Below the pieces are notes generated by a model that searched no databases, was not told the origin of the DNA, and was given only the letters and a program-made list of their open reading frames with translations. The translations under genes and the position numbers were made by a program. From Planctomycetota bacterium (GTDB lineage: Bacteria; Planctomycetota; Planctomycetia; Planctomycetales; Planctomycetaceae), in the NCBI GenBank assembly GCA_014584345.1, contig JACTNB010000013.1, positions 62,001 through 126,000 on the forward strand: a DNA stretch of 64,000 nt, in the 5' to 3' direction. Each line of letters begins with the position of its first letter. The stretch's first letter is position 1. This document shows, piece by piece, positions 1 through 13,655 of the stretch.

Positions 1-108
1 ATTCAGGTCGATCAGGTAGTTTTGACCCAGGTCCGCGCGCGGATGAATCCCGTATTGTGTCAGGAGTTGCTGCAGATGCGTCTTGGTCTGGCGGAGCGCC
101 TCGGTCAT
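1..108 (-). CDS. rsmA: 16S rRNA dimethyladenosine transferase RsmA/KsgA, N-terminal fragment
   Basis: The first 36 codons of a leftward gene lie here; the rest is beyond the window. The start is an ATG at 106-108. The translation contains HPRADLGQNYLID, which matches the N-terminal signature of KsgA/RsmA (typically NPRKxLGQNFL). This motif begins the S-adenosylmethionine-binding Rossmann fold. The enzyme dimethylates two adjacent adenines near the 3' end of 16S rRNA during 30S assembly. Only the signature supports the call, because the catalytic NLPY-type motif is off the edge. The gene is transcribed divergently from the secretin-like gene at 582. Confidence 0.75.
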   Translation of the reverse strand, partial: MTEALRQTKTHLQQLLTQYGIHPRADLGQNYLIDLN

Positions 109-581
109 GGAACTACTATAAGGTCAAACGAAAGAAGCCCCGCACGACTTCGGTGGGCTTCAGGGCAGGGGGGGAATGACCGGCTTCCCCGTATTGTATC
201 GGTTCGAGGCGAATCGTAAAGCTTGCTTGCGTTGCGACGGCTTCTGGGCTCGTGTTCACGCCCGGACATCGGTGCGAGAAATTCGGAATACGAGATTCTC
301 GCGGAACTTTTTTTTGCGTGAAGGGTTGAATCCCAGAGGGGCAGGTATGCGCCGCGAAAACGCGTTCGAAACTTCGGTCGGGATACGGCACAATGGATGC
401 ACCGATCCAAATGATTACGTGGTACAATCGATAGAATCGATTAATCTTGCCTAAAAGCCGGGGGCGGTGGGAATGCTGCTGGCTTGTCGCGAAGCCCCAT
501 GGCAAAATCGCCGAAGAACAATCAGCACGCGACGTCGATGTCATCCGCGGAGAAACCTTCGATCACTGTCAGGTCTGGATC
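109..581. other. Divergent intergenic region between rsmA and the secretin-N gene
   Basis: About 470 bases with no convincing gene; short ORFs on both strands here have no recognisable content. A hairpin with arms GAAGCCC (134-140) and GGGCTTC (155-161) lies just upstream of rsmA and, read leftward, is followed by a T-rich stretch. It could be a leader structure or a weak terminator. No promoter could be assigned with confidence. Confidence 0.4.
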
Positions 582-3500
582 ATGAAGTATTGTGAAATTT
601 CCTCGAAATGGGCGACCTGGATAGTGCTGTTGTGCCTGTCGCTGCCGGTTTCCAGTGCGTCTGCCCAATTTGGTGGACGGGACCGGGGGGGGCGAGGCGG
701 GTTCGATTTTGGGATGGCGGGCATGATCCCCGGCACACAATCGGGGCTGATTCGCGTGCTGGGTTGGGACGGACTGGGAGCGGAATTGCAACTTTCCGAG
801 GAGCAGCAGGCGGAAGTTCAGAAAATCATCCAGGCGGCGACCCCCGACCGCGAAACCATGATGAACATGATGGCCCAGTTCCGCGAGAGTGGCGGGTCGA
901 TCGATGCCATCCGCGAGGAAATTCAGAAGCAGGCGCAAACCCGGCTGAAGCAGGTCGAAGAGAGTTTGCAGACGACGCTGACCAAGGATCAATACAACCG
1001 ACTCAAGCAGATTTCCCGCCAGCAGGCTGGTGCCCGTAGCTTGAGCGACGCGGAACAAATCGAAGCCTTGAAGATTTCCCAGGAACAACAGACCAAAATT
1101 CAAGAGATTCTTGCCCAAGCCGATCAGAATCGCATGGAGTTGTTCCGCCTTCCCGAGGATGAACGGGAAAAACGCCGTCAGCAAACCGAAGACTCCCTGC
1201 TGGCGGTACTGAGCGAGGAACAACGGCAAAACTGGACGGCTCTGCAAGGCCCACCGGCGGCAGGGCTGGAATCGCTCCGCAATGGCCGACGCGGGGGGGA
1301 TGAACGGCGCGGCCCGCCCGGGGATCCGCCTGCAGCCACGCCGACCTCTCCTGGTACGGGCCCGACGAACTCCAATGGGACAACTCCCGCGGCCACGCCT
1401 GCCGTCACATCCACGGTTACGCCAACTGTCACTCCGGCACCGGCCATGGCCGCCAATTCAGCGAGTGGCTCGGCCGACCCCCTCGATTCCTTTCTCGATG
1501 CGGTGGATAAACTCGACACTTCTCCCACGCAACCGATGGCTCCCGCCGGGCCAACCTTGATCGATTTTGGTGTCGACCTGCTGGCGGAAGCAACTGCAGG
1601 TCCGGAAGGTGCCCAGTCCGTGACCTTTAATTTCCAGTTCGCTCCCTGGGACGAGGTATTGAAATTATTTGCCCGCATCGCGGGGCTGACACTGGACATG
1701 CAGACGGCCCCTCCCGGCACGTTCACCTATTACGACAAACAGTCGTTTACTGCGACCGAGGCTCTGGATGTATTGAATGGTTATCTCCTGCAACGGGGGT
1801 TTTTGCTGGTGCGACGCGATCAGTTTCTGATTGTGGCGAACATTGCCCAGGGAATACCGCCGAACCTGGTGCCGACCGTGGAAGTCGAGGAGCTCCCCAC
1901 GCGGGGGCGCAATGAACTGGTCCGTTCGGTGTTCGTGATTCAGCAGATGCGGGCAGCCGACGTGGTGGAGGACGTGAAAAGTCTACTCGGGCCGCAAGGC
2001 TCCGTGACGGCGATGGGGACGACCAATCGGCTGGTGGTCACCGGGCTGGCACAGAATCTGTTGCGGGTGCAGCGTCTGCTGGACGGAACGGCCCCGACTG
2101 CCGGTCCGCAGGACTATTCCTTCCGGGCTTTCCGGTTGCAGCACATTCCCGCAGTGGATGCCGAGCCCACGATACGAGCGTTACTGGGGATCGGAGTACG
2201 GCTGGATTCCTCCTCCGGTTCTTCGCGGAGCAGTCGCTCGTCTTCCTCCGATCCCCGTGCCATGTTCATGGAAATGATGGCCCAACGGATGCAAGGGGGC
2301 GGAGACGATCGCGGTCGCGGTGGTCCTCCGAGGGGCGGGTCGCCCTCTTCGGGTTCGAGTGCGGATTCCGGCACCGCGGGAGAAGCGCGGCTGACAGTGG
2401 ACGAACGCACGAATAGTCTGCTGGTCGCGGCGAAGCAATCGGAATTACAGTTGATCGAACAGGCGATCAAGCAGATCGACTTGCCCGCGGGAGAGGGTGT
2501 TGCCGCCCTGCAAACCGCCTCGGGTCCCATATTAAAAGTGTATCCGGTTCCTTCGGGGGATCTTGCCAAGGTAGCCGAAACGTTGATGGCCATGGTCCCT
2601 GGCGTCACGATTAACCAGGATGCCCGCGCGAACGTACTGCATGTCATTGCCACGGAAACCCGTCAACGGGAAGTGGCAACGCTGATACGTCTGCTGGATG
2701 GCTCGGCGGGGGGGCAGGAAGTCGCCGTGGTGCCTCTGTTCAATCTCGATCCGACCTGGGCGGAAGCCACGCTGAACAATATGTTCCTGCGTGAAGGGAC
2801 CAAAGCCCCCGTGTTTCAAACCGATCCCTACGGCCAGAACCTGGTGGTTCGGGGTTCCAGCGAAGATCTGTTGCAAGTGAAGGCGCTGATTCTGCAGATG
2901 AGCCAGACCATGGGGGGGGATCGGCGGATTCCCGGTGTCAACAGTGGTCCGGTACGCCAGATTCCCTTGCAGGGGCAAGATCCCAGCCAGTTGTTGCCCA
3001 TGCTGCAACGGCTGTGGGAAACGGGGAACCGGGAACCGCTGCGGATCATTCGTCCGGGGGAAACTTCGCGCAATCCGGATCGTGCGCGGCAAGAGGAAGG
3101 GGTCCCGTCGCGTCCCTCCACAATGCAAGACGATAATTCCGTCAAACAGGCCCCGGCGGGAGAGACCACCGACGGGCGCGGCTTGGAATTCTGGCGCGCG
3201 ATCGCAACCGGCAGTCTGCCCGTCGCCTGGCAACCCGAGTCTAATCCGCAGGCCTCCGACGAACCGGATTCGCAACCGGGCCAGGGGAGCGTTTCCATTA
3301 CCGTCCTAGGCGATCGCCTGATCCTTTCCGGACAGAACGAGGAAGAACTGAACGCCCTGCAAAGCCTGCTGGATACCCTGATGCAGGAAATGGCCTTGCG
3401 GACCCAGTGGAACGTGTTTTATCTACGGGTGGCCGATGCTTCCACCACAGCAGAAACCTTGCGGCGCCTGTTCCCGGATATCGAAGTGGCGGAATCGACC

Positions 3501-4292
3501 ACGAGTACGTCGCGGCTGGGGCAATCCGCGCTGCCGCTGGCCAGTACAACGGAGACGGAAATTCCGTTGCGAATAGTTCCGGAAACGCGATCGAATGCCC
3601 TGTTTGTCAGCGGGCCGGCGAATCGCGTACGCGAACTGGAAGAGGTGATTCAACTGCTCGACAGCAACGAACTCCCGGAGACCTTCCGGGAACGCATCGC
3701 CCGCACGATTACCGTGCATTATGCCAGCGTGGACGAAGTGGCAAAAATTATTTCCGAAGTGTATGCCGACCTGCTTCCCCAGCGGACTCCCGTGCGGGGA
3801 CGCGGCGGGGAAGAAGAAGGCTCGACCTTGCAGGCCGGGCAGTTGACGCTCAGCGTCGATGCGCAAAACAGTCAGTTGATTGTTTCCTGCAACGAAAGCC
3901 TGTACCGCCAGATCGAGGATCTGGTTGCCTCGCTGGATGAAACGGCCCGCGTGGCTCGGCGCACGGTGCGCGTGGTCAACCTGGAATACGCCGATGCCTC
4001 CGCCGTGCAAACCACCTTGGGGACCTTGCTGCCGAAAGTCACCTTCTCAACCAGTGGAGGGAGCCGTGTCTCCTCGTCCCGATCATCGACGCCCACTGCT
4101 CCTCCGCAAGCCAGCGGCAGCGACACACGCGGGAGCAGCGGCCCTCCGCGCGAGAGTACCGGCAGCAGCGATGATTCCCGCCGCCGCTTCTTCGAGGAAA
4201 TGATGCGGCGACGCTCCGAAGGGGGCGATGGAGGCGGCAGCCCCTTCGGCGGGCGAGGCGGGGACAGTGGACGAGGCTTCCGTGGTCGTTAA
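582..4292 (+). CDS. Large secretin N-module repeat protein (GspD-like, no channel domain)
   Basis: A 1236-residue exported protein. The open frame extends upstream to 447, but the ATG at 582 is chosen because it gives a clean signal peptide (WIVLLCLSLPVSSASAQ). Residues about 50-210 are helical and Q/E-rich, resembling Spy/LTXXQ-type segments, followed by a Pro/Thr/Ala linker. At about 345-440 there is an N0/STN-like domain. The rest holds roughly seven or eight repeats of the secretin N1/NolW type, each with a phrase like TNRLVVTG, TNSLLVAA, ANVLHVIA or SNALFVSG, plus Gly/Ser/Arg-rich insertions. The C-terminus is a low-complexity Gly-Arg tail, and no beta-barrel secretin channel domain is seen. 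It therefore probably forms periplasmic ring or scaffold modules and not an outer-membrane pore. The next gene encodes a type II secretion/type IV pilus ATPase, which fits a role in that machinery. Confidence 0.75.
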   Translation: MKYCEISSKWATWIVLLCLSLPVSSASAQFGGRDRGGRGGFDFGMAGMIPGTQSGLIRVLGWDGLGAELQLSEEQQAEVQKIIQAATPDRETMMNMMAQFRESGGSIDAIREEIQKQAQTRLKQVEESLQTTLTKDQYNRLKQISRQQAGARSLSDAEQIEALKISQEQQTKIQEILAQADQNRMELFRLPEDEREKRRQQTEDSLLAVLSEEQRQNWTALQGPPAAGLESLRNGRRGGDERRGPPGDPPAATPTSPGTGPTNSNGTTPAATPAVTSTVTPTVTPAPAMAANSASGSADPLDSFLDAVDKLDTSPTQPMAPAGPTLIDFGVDLLAEATAGPEGAQSVTFNFQFAPWDEVLKLFARIAGLTLDMQTAPPGTFTYYDKQSFTATEALDVLNGYLLQRGFLLVRRDQFLIVANIAQGIPPNLVPTVEVEELPTRGRNELVRSVFVIQQMRAADVVEDVKSLLGPQGSVTAMGTTNRLVVTGLAQNLLRVQRLLDGTAPTAGPQDYSFRAFRLQHIPAVDAEPTIRALLGIGVRLDSSSGSSRSSRSSSSDPRAMFMEMMAQRMQGGGDDRGRGGPPRGGSPSSGSSADSGTAGEARLTVDERTNSLLVAAKQSELQLIEQAIKQIDLPAGEGVAALQTASGPILKVYPVPSGDLAKVAETLMAMVPGVTINQDARANVLHVIATETRQREVATLIRLLDGSAGGQEVAVVPLFNLDPTWAEATLNNMFLREGTKAPVFQTDPYGQNLVVRGSSEDLLQVKALILQMSQTMGGDRRIPGVNSGPVRQIPLQGQDPSQLLPMLQRLWETGNREPLRIIRPGETSRNPDRARQEEGVPSRPSTMQDDNSVKQAPAGETTDGRGLEFWRAIATGSLPVAWQPESNPQASDEPDSQPGQGSVSITVLGDRLILSGQNEEELNALQSLLDTLMQEMALRTQWNVFYLRVADASTTAETLRRLFPDIEVAESTTSTSRLGQSALPLASTTETEIPLRIVPETRSNALFVSGPANRVRELEEVIQLLDSNELPETFRERIARTITVHYASVDEVAKIISEVYADLLPQRTPVRGRGGEEEGSTLQAGQLTLSVDAQNSQLIVSCNESLYRQIEDLVASLDETARVARRTVRVVNLEYADASAVQTTLGTLLPKVTFSTSGGSRVSSSRSSTPTAPPQASGSDTRGSSGPPRESTGSSDDSRRRFFEEMMRRRSEGGDGGGSPFGGRGGDSGRGFRGR

Positions 4293-4559
4293 GTTAAGAA
4301 ATGCACCTCAGCCCAACCATACCTTTGGGAAACTCGCGGTCTGTCACAGTTTGAATTTGATACCGGGTTGTGTGCCACTGGCTTTGCCAATGCAACCCCA
4401 GTTAGAGATGAAGCTCGCAAGCCACTGGCAGAGCCAGTGGCACCCGGCGGTACGTGTTGTGTTACGCATTTTTGGTGTGGCACGGCTCAGTGAGCCGTGG
4501 GTATTTCCAAGCATTTTTCCAAAGTTGCACGGCTCGCAGAGCCGTGGCACTCCGTCATT
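4293..4559. repeat. Palindrome-rich intergenic repeat (family R3, copy 1)
   Basis: This stretch holds several short palindromes: GCCACTGGCAGAGCCAGTGG (about 4421-4440), CACGGCTCAGTGAGCCGTG (about 4480-4498) and CACGGCTCGCAGAGCCGTG (about 4528-4546). Related sequence recurs near 60548-60640, including the phrase CCACTGGCTTTGCC and a version of GTATTTCCAAGCATT in opposite relative order. It sits between the secretin-N gene and gspE, so both genes may still be co-transcribed through it. It contains no gene. Confidence 0.6.
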
Positions 4560-6242
<1,683 letters not shown>

Positions 6243-6275
6243 GTCCGCGCGGGTCCGCAGCGAGGCTTGGAGATG

Positions 6276-7451
6276 TTACACCGAGACGGAACTGGCCAGC
6301 TGCGCGATGCTGTCCCGCATGGCCGGTTCGTCCACTTCGTGAACTTCCACGGGCTGGCCCAGATCGCGCAGCATGGTAAGCGTCAGGCGGCCTCCCAAGT
6401 GCTGGCGGAATTCTTCCAGGCCCGCGAACAAGGTCTCGGTTTCCTGTAGCGAGGGGTGATTCAGCGGCAGGCCCATGGCCTGCAGGCAATCGATTACCTG
6501 TTCCGCGACCGCCGGGGGCAACCCGAGAACACGCGTGGAATACAACACGTCGAGCGCTACGCCGATCCCAACGGCTTCGCCGTGGCGGAGTTCGAAATCG
6601 CTCATCACTTCCAGCTTGTGGGCAGACCAATGCCCGAAGTCGAGCGGTCGAGCTTCGAGCATTTCGAAGGGATCGCCCCCCTGCGTGATATGCCGGATAT
6701 GCCATTCCGCGGAGCGTCGAATGATGGGCTCGCAGACAGACCAGTCGCGTTGCTGGATTCCCTCGGCGTTTTGGTGGATGGTGGCGAACAGTTCGGGATC
6801 CTTCAGTAGCGAGACCTTGACCGCTTCCGAGAACCCGGCGACAAATTCGCGATCGGGGAGAGTTTCCAGCAGCGTGGCATCGTTAATGACGGCCCAGGGA
6901 ACCGCGAATGTGCCGATCCAGTTTTTCTTGTGAAACAGGTTGAAACTGTTTTTAACACCCACACCGGAATCGGCCTGGCCCAGGGTGGTGGTGGGGAGTC
7001 GAATCAGGCGGATTCCCCGATGGGCGATGCCCGCCGCGAAGCCGACCGCATCCAGCACGGCCCCCCCGCCGATGACGATGACATAACTGCGGCGATCCAG
7101 TTCGGCGGCATTCATCACCTTCAGCATGCGTTCGAGGATGTGAATGTCGTTTTTGACTGCTTCGCCGCCAGGAATGACCTGGATATTGCTGGCCAGCGCG
7201 AGGCGGTCGGGATGTCTGGCGACCAGGTCCCGGAGATGCTGTTTCAACTCGGGCCGCGAGGTAACCAGGGAGTCATCCAACCAGAACTGCACGCGTGCGG
7301 GAGCATCGTCGGTTGTTTCGAGGAGTTCCAGGAGGGCATCAAACTGCTCGGACAGCACATTTTCGGTGAACCTGAGGCGATGCGTGAACGGCACGGAAAA
7401 CGCGATGTCGCATCCCGTGGTCGGCTTCGTCGGCTGAGGCTGGTTTTTCAT
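6276..7451 (-). CDS. EboD-like 3-dehydroquinate synthase family cyclase
   Basis: A 391-residue member of the sugar phosphate cyclase superfamily (NAD- and metal-dependent, AroB fold). The NAD-binding phrase VIGGGAVLDAVGFAAG and the sequence PTTTLGQADSGVGVKN are clear. Classical AroB has SSVGGKT where this protein has SGVGVKN, and the later LDFGHWSAHKLE and RHGEAVGIG phrases provide the metal-site histidines. To my recollection these variants match the EboD branch of the family, found in eboABCDEF clusters, more than housekeeping AroB. No other ebo gene is nearby. The ATG at 7451 is preferred over a longer frame. It converges on gspE with 33 bases between stop codons. Confidence 0.8.
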   Translation of the reverse strand: MKNQPQPTKPTTGCDIAFSVPFTHRLRFTENVLSEQFDALLELLETTDDAPARVQFWLDDSLVTSRPELKQHLRDLVARHPDRLALASNIQVIPGGEAVKNDIHILERMLKVMNAAELDRRSYVIVIGGGAVLDAVGFAAGIAHRGIRLIRLPTTTLGQADSGVGVKNSFNLFHKKNWIGTFAVPWAVINDATLLETLPDREFVAGFSEAVKVSLLKDPELFATIHQNAEGIQQRDWSVCEPIIRRSAEWHIRHITQGGDPFEMLEARPLDFGHWSAHKLEVMSDFELRHGEAVGIGVALDVLYSTRVLGLPPAVAEQVIDCLQAMGLPLNHPSLQETETLFAGLEEFRQHLGGRLTLTMLRDLGQPVEVHEVDEPAMRDSIAQLASSVSV

Positions 7452-7934
7452 GGCGTGAACTTCGCTGGTGGTCGCATCGAGGTGTGTCGAACAAAATCGG
7501 CGAGCTGTCCTGCCGTTGCGAGGACTTTTCCCGCCAGTCGGCAAGACCTGGACGGGATCGGTTTAGTAGTCCTTCCAGAGTATAAGGGGAGGAGAGTAAA
7601 ATCCAGTCCCATCGAGGAACTTGGATCGATTCCCGCGGCGGATCATACGGATTGCCCCCGCGTTTTCAGTGTCTGTTCAGGCGGCATATTGCGCGGCAGA
7701 CACGAGTTCCCGCGGCGGGAGAATTTCCTGAAGGGGCTGCGGAAACCGACATTTTCAAGGGAGACTCGTGGAAATCCTCGGTGAAATGCTTTGATTCGAC
7801 CTTGCCGATTTGGATAAAAACGAGACAATACGAGAAGAAAACATATTGATGGGGAACACGGATCCCGTGGGCATTTCAAACAGGAAATCGGTCGCATCCG
7901 CTGTCTTTCCATCTTGTCAGGAACCCATGCGAGA
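7452..7934. other. Divergent intergenic region between the EboD-like gene and sucA
   Basis: About 480 bases without a supportable gene. Its right half is AT-richer than its surroundings and carries the possible sucA promoter listed separately. No repeat unit of the kinds seen elsewhere in the window is present. Confidence 0.4.
7791..7818 (+). promoter_or_regulatory. Possible sigma-70-type promoter upstream of sucA
   Basis: TTGATT (7791-7796) and GATAAA (7813-7818) are separated by 16 bases in an AT-rich stretch and point toward sucA, giving a leader of about 110 bases. Each hexamer matches four of six consensus positions, so this is a weak candidate. Confidence 0.25.
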
Positions 7935-10805
<2,871 letters not shown>

Positions 10806-10915
10806 TCGGATTTTCCAGTTCGGCATGCCAGTCGCGGGGTGCCGAGCAGGTGATCCGCCCGTACGCAATTGCAGGCAGGCGAGACGTGGAAGAAATTCAG
10901 GGAGGGGAGAAATTT

Positions 10916-11392
10916 ATGTCACGGCATTTGATGGCCTTTTGGCTCGCAGGCCTGTTGATGGGAACGGGGATCGGCTTGATCGTTGGCCGAGGTGTGCCTC
11001 CGGTCCCCTCGCGGGCGGAAGCCTTTTCCGAGCCCTCCCCGCGGCGCGAGGGGGTGCCGTCGTCGGAGTTTTCCCATTTGTTCAACCCAAGGCAGTTCCC
11101 GGAATTGCCGCCCGCACGTGATGCCGAGACAGGCGTCGAAGCCCGGAAGGCGTCCACTCCCGTTGAGCCTCGTCTGTTGCCCGAGGGGGAAGCTTCTCCC
11201 GTCACGCGGAATGGGTCGCTGCCTCCTGGAATCTCGCCCGCGGGAGATGCCCATGCAGGTGATTTTCGCCGGGAGTTGCAGGAACAGGCTCCGGATTTAA
11301 CGGAAGAAGCCATCGACGAACTGGAACGCATTCGCAATCACGTGGAAGCGGAAGCGACAAAACCGGAACCATTGAAGTCCGCGCCAGAATAG
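10916..11392 (+). CDS. Small membrane-anchored protein of unknown function
   Basis: A 158-residue hypothetical protein. The ATG at 10916 follows a strong ribosome-binding site (GGAGGGGAG). The N-terminus FWLAGLLMGTGIGLIVG is a single membrane segment or signal anchor. The remainder is Pro/Glu-rich and appears disordered, with a short acidic helix near the C-terminus (LTEEAIDELERIRNHVEAEA). No family is recognised. It lies between sucA and nnrD on the same strand, so it may share their transcript. A longer frame starting at 10304 in the same phase overlaps sucA and is not believed. Confidence 0.6.
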   Translation: MSRHLMAFWLAGLLMGTGIGLIVGRGVPPVPSRAEAFSEPSPRREGVPSSEFSHLFNPRQFPELPPARDAETGVEARKASTPVEPRLLPEGEASPVTRNGSLPPGISPAGDAHAGDFRRELQEQAPDLTEEAIDELERIRNHVEAEATKPEPLKSAPE

Positions 11393-11455
11393 GGTAACGG
11401 CGAGAATTCCGCCACGGATTACTCTTGCATCTCCTGCCAATCGGGAAGCCTCGCC

Positions 11456-12313
11456 ATGACAACACCTTATCCGCTACCGCCGCTGCCTCCGCGCGATGCG
11501 TCGGGACACAAGGGCTCGTTCGGTTCCGTGCTGCTGGTGGGGGGCTCGCGGGGCATGTCGGGAGCGATTGTGCTGGCGGGACTGACTGCCTTGCGGGGTG
11601 GCTGTGGTTTGACCTTTCTGGCCTGTCCGCGCGGCATTCAACCGATTGTCGCTTCGGCGGAGCCTTCCTATCTGACGATTCCCCTCCCGGAAGACGATGC
11701 GGGAAAACTGACCGCAGCGGCCATCCCCGCGCTGGCGGATGGGATCGATCGCGCCACCGCAATTGGTCTCGGGCCGGGACTGGGGCAGGGGGCCGAACTT
11801 GATCGACTGGTGTCGCATCTGTATCGCGAACTACCGCACCCGCTGGTGGTGGATGCCGATGCCTTGAACGCGTTGTCGCGTCAGCCCGAGATCCTGGCGG
11901 ATTGCGCGGGGCCACGAATTCTCACGCCTCATCCCGGCGAGATGGCACGCTTGCTGGGCACCACAACACGCGATGTTCAGGAGAATCGGGAAGTGATTGC
12001 CCGCGAATTCGCGTTGGAAAATCAATGTGTACTGTTGTTAAAGGGACGGGAAACACTCGTCACGGACGGAACCGGCCTGTATGTCAATCCGACGGGTAAT
12101 CAGGGACTGGCTACGGGAGGGACGGGAGATGTGCTGACGGGACTGTTGACTTCGCTGCTGGCGCAAGGCATGTCTCCGGTGGCGGCCGCTCAAATGGCGG
12201 CGTTTATTCATGGTCATGCGGCGGATCTGGCGGTGGAGCAGCTTGGCACGCGGGGCTTGATCGCCTCCGATTTGCCCCGCTACATCGCGCTGGCCCTGAA
12301 GGAGTACGAGTAA
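11456..12313 (+). CDS. nnrD: ADP-dependent NAD(P)H-hydrate dehydratase
   Basis: A 285-residue ribokinase-like enzyme that repairs hydrated NAD(P)H. The substrate-loop phrase GHKGSFGSVLLVGGSRGMSGA is near the N-terminus, DADALN and TPHPGEMARLLG are in the middle, and the nucleotide-binding NQGLATGGTGDVLTG near residue 220 is the family hallmark. It matches the C-terminal half of YjeF; the epimerase half (NnrE) is not fused and is absent from the window, so it must be encoded elsewhere or lost. Confidence 0.93.
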   Translation: MTTPYPLPPLPPRDASGHKGSFGSVLLVGGSRGMSGAIVLAGLTALRGGCGLTFLACPRGIQPIVASAEPSYLTIPLPEDDAGKLTAAAIPALADGIDRATAIGLGPGLGQGAELDRLVSHLYRELPHPLVVDADALNALSRQPEILADCAGPRILTPHPGEMARLLGTTTRDVQENREVIAREFALENQCVLLLKGRETLVTDGTGLYVNPTGNQGLATGGTGDVLTGLLTSLLAQGMSPVAAAQMAAFIHGHAADLAVEQLGTRGLIASDLPRYIALALKEYE

Positions 12314-12414
12314 CTCCCGTCACGGGAATTCCCGAGCATTCGGTGTTCCCGATCGGGGAGCGCCCCTGCCGTTCCCTGGATTTGTTTTGCCCCCTGGGTC
12401 TCGAAGGTTGACGA

Positions 12415-13590
12415 TTGAAAATCGTGCATTTTATCACACGGCTGATACTGGGAGGTGCCCAGGAAAACACGCTGTTCACCGTGGAAGATCATCTCCGCGA
12501 ATTCGGCGACGAGGTGACCTTGATCACCGGACCGGGACTCGGTCCCGAAGGGACGCTGGTCCCCCGGGCGGAACAATCCGGCTGCCGGTTGTATGTGCTG
12601 CCGGAATCCCGTCGCAGCATCAATCCCTGGCGCGAATGGCGGGTTTATTGCCGAGTCAAGCGGTTACTGCGTGAACTGCGACCCGATATTCTGCACACGC
12701 ACAGTTCCAAGGCGGGTATTCTGGGGCGCCGGGCGGCACATGTGCTGGGGATCCCGTGCGTGCATACCATTCACGGGGCAGCCTTTCATTATGGACAACA
12801 CCCCTGGGCCTATCGAGCGTATCGCTGGGCGGAGAAATGGGCCGAGCCCTATTGCGACCGCATCATTTCGGTGGCGGACGCGATGACCGAACAATACCTG
12901 TCGGCGGGGATCGGGACTCCCGAAAAATATGTCACCATTTACAGCGGCTTCGACGTGGCCCCCCTGCTGGCTCCGCCGACCAGGCGTGCAGCGATCCGTG
13001 CAGAATGGGGTTGCGGTCCCGAAGATGTTCTGGTGGGCAAAATTGGCCGCTTGTTTCCGTTGAAAGGACACGAGGCTATTCTCGACGTGGCGGAGGGGGT
13101 CGTGGCGGCTTGCCCGCATGTCCGTTTTGTGTTCATCGGCGATGGAATTCTCCGAGACCGGTTTCAAGCCCGGATTCGTGCCGCCGGGCTGGACCGGCAT
13201 TTTCTGTTTACCGGCCTGGTGCCGCCCACGCGGATACCGGAACTTCTGCAGGCGTTGGACATGGTCGTGCATACCAGCCAGTGGGAGGGCTTGGCCCGTG
13301 TGCTGCCCCAGGCCTTGATCGCGGGAAAACCGGTGATCAGTTACGATATCGATGGGGCGCGCGAGGTAGTCCTGCCGGGGCGGACAGGACTGCTGGTCCC
13401 TCGAAACGATCTGGCCGCCCTGGAACGTGCCCTGGTCGAACTTGCGGGGAATCCTTCGCAAAGAGAACAACTGGGGTTGACTGGCCGGGAGTTGTTTACT
13501 GAAACCTTTCGCCACGAGCACATGTCGCGTCGGATCCGCGAGGTATACCGCGCTGTGCTGACACAGCGAGCCGGCATGCCCGTTTCCTGA
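12415..13590 (+). CDS. Glycosyltransferase, GT4-type (GT-B fold)
   Basis: A 391-residue glycosyltransferase likely to use a nucleotide-sugar donor in surface polysaccharide or glycolipid synthesis. It opens with MKIVHFITRLILGGAQENTL, a typical GT4 N-terminal Rossmann phrase containing GGAQ. The acceptor domain has HTHSSKAGILGR; the donor domain has VGKIGRLFPLKGHEAILD and the nucleotide-sugar-binding region TSQWEGLARVLPQALIAGKPVISYDIDGAREVV. The start codon is TTG at 12415, supported by an AAGG seven bases upstream. The acceptor and donor cannot be deduced. Confidence 0.88.
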   Translation: MKIVHFITRLILGGAQENTLFTVEDHLREFGDEVTLITGPGLGPEGTLVPRAEQSGCRLYVLPESRRSINPWREWRVYCRVKRLLRELRPDILHTHSSKAGILGRRAAHVLGIPCVHTIHGAAFHYGQHPWAYRAYRWAEKWAEPYCDRIISVADAMTEQYLSAGIGTPEKYVTIYSGFDVAPLLAPPTRRAAIRAEWGCGPEDVLVGKIGRLFPLKGHEAILDVAEGVVAACPHVRFVFIGDGILRDRFQARIRAAGLDRHFLFTGLVPPTRIPELLQALDMVVHTSQWEGLARVLPQALIAGKPVISYDIDGAREVVLPGRTGLLVPRNDLAALERALVELAGNPSQREQLGLTGRELFTETFRHEHMSRRIREVYRAVLTQRAGMPVS

Positions 13591-13655
13591 ATGCCTCAAG
13601 ACCGGCCCCGGATAATTATCGATACAATACGTCACACCAGGTTACGAGTGAGCGC

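Noticed and set aside
134..161. Hairpin upstream of rsmA as a terminator
   Set aside because: The T-run is interrupted and no leftward gene precedes it, so it was only noted in the intergenic entry.
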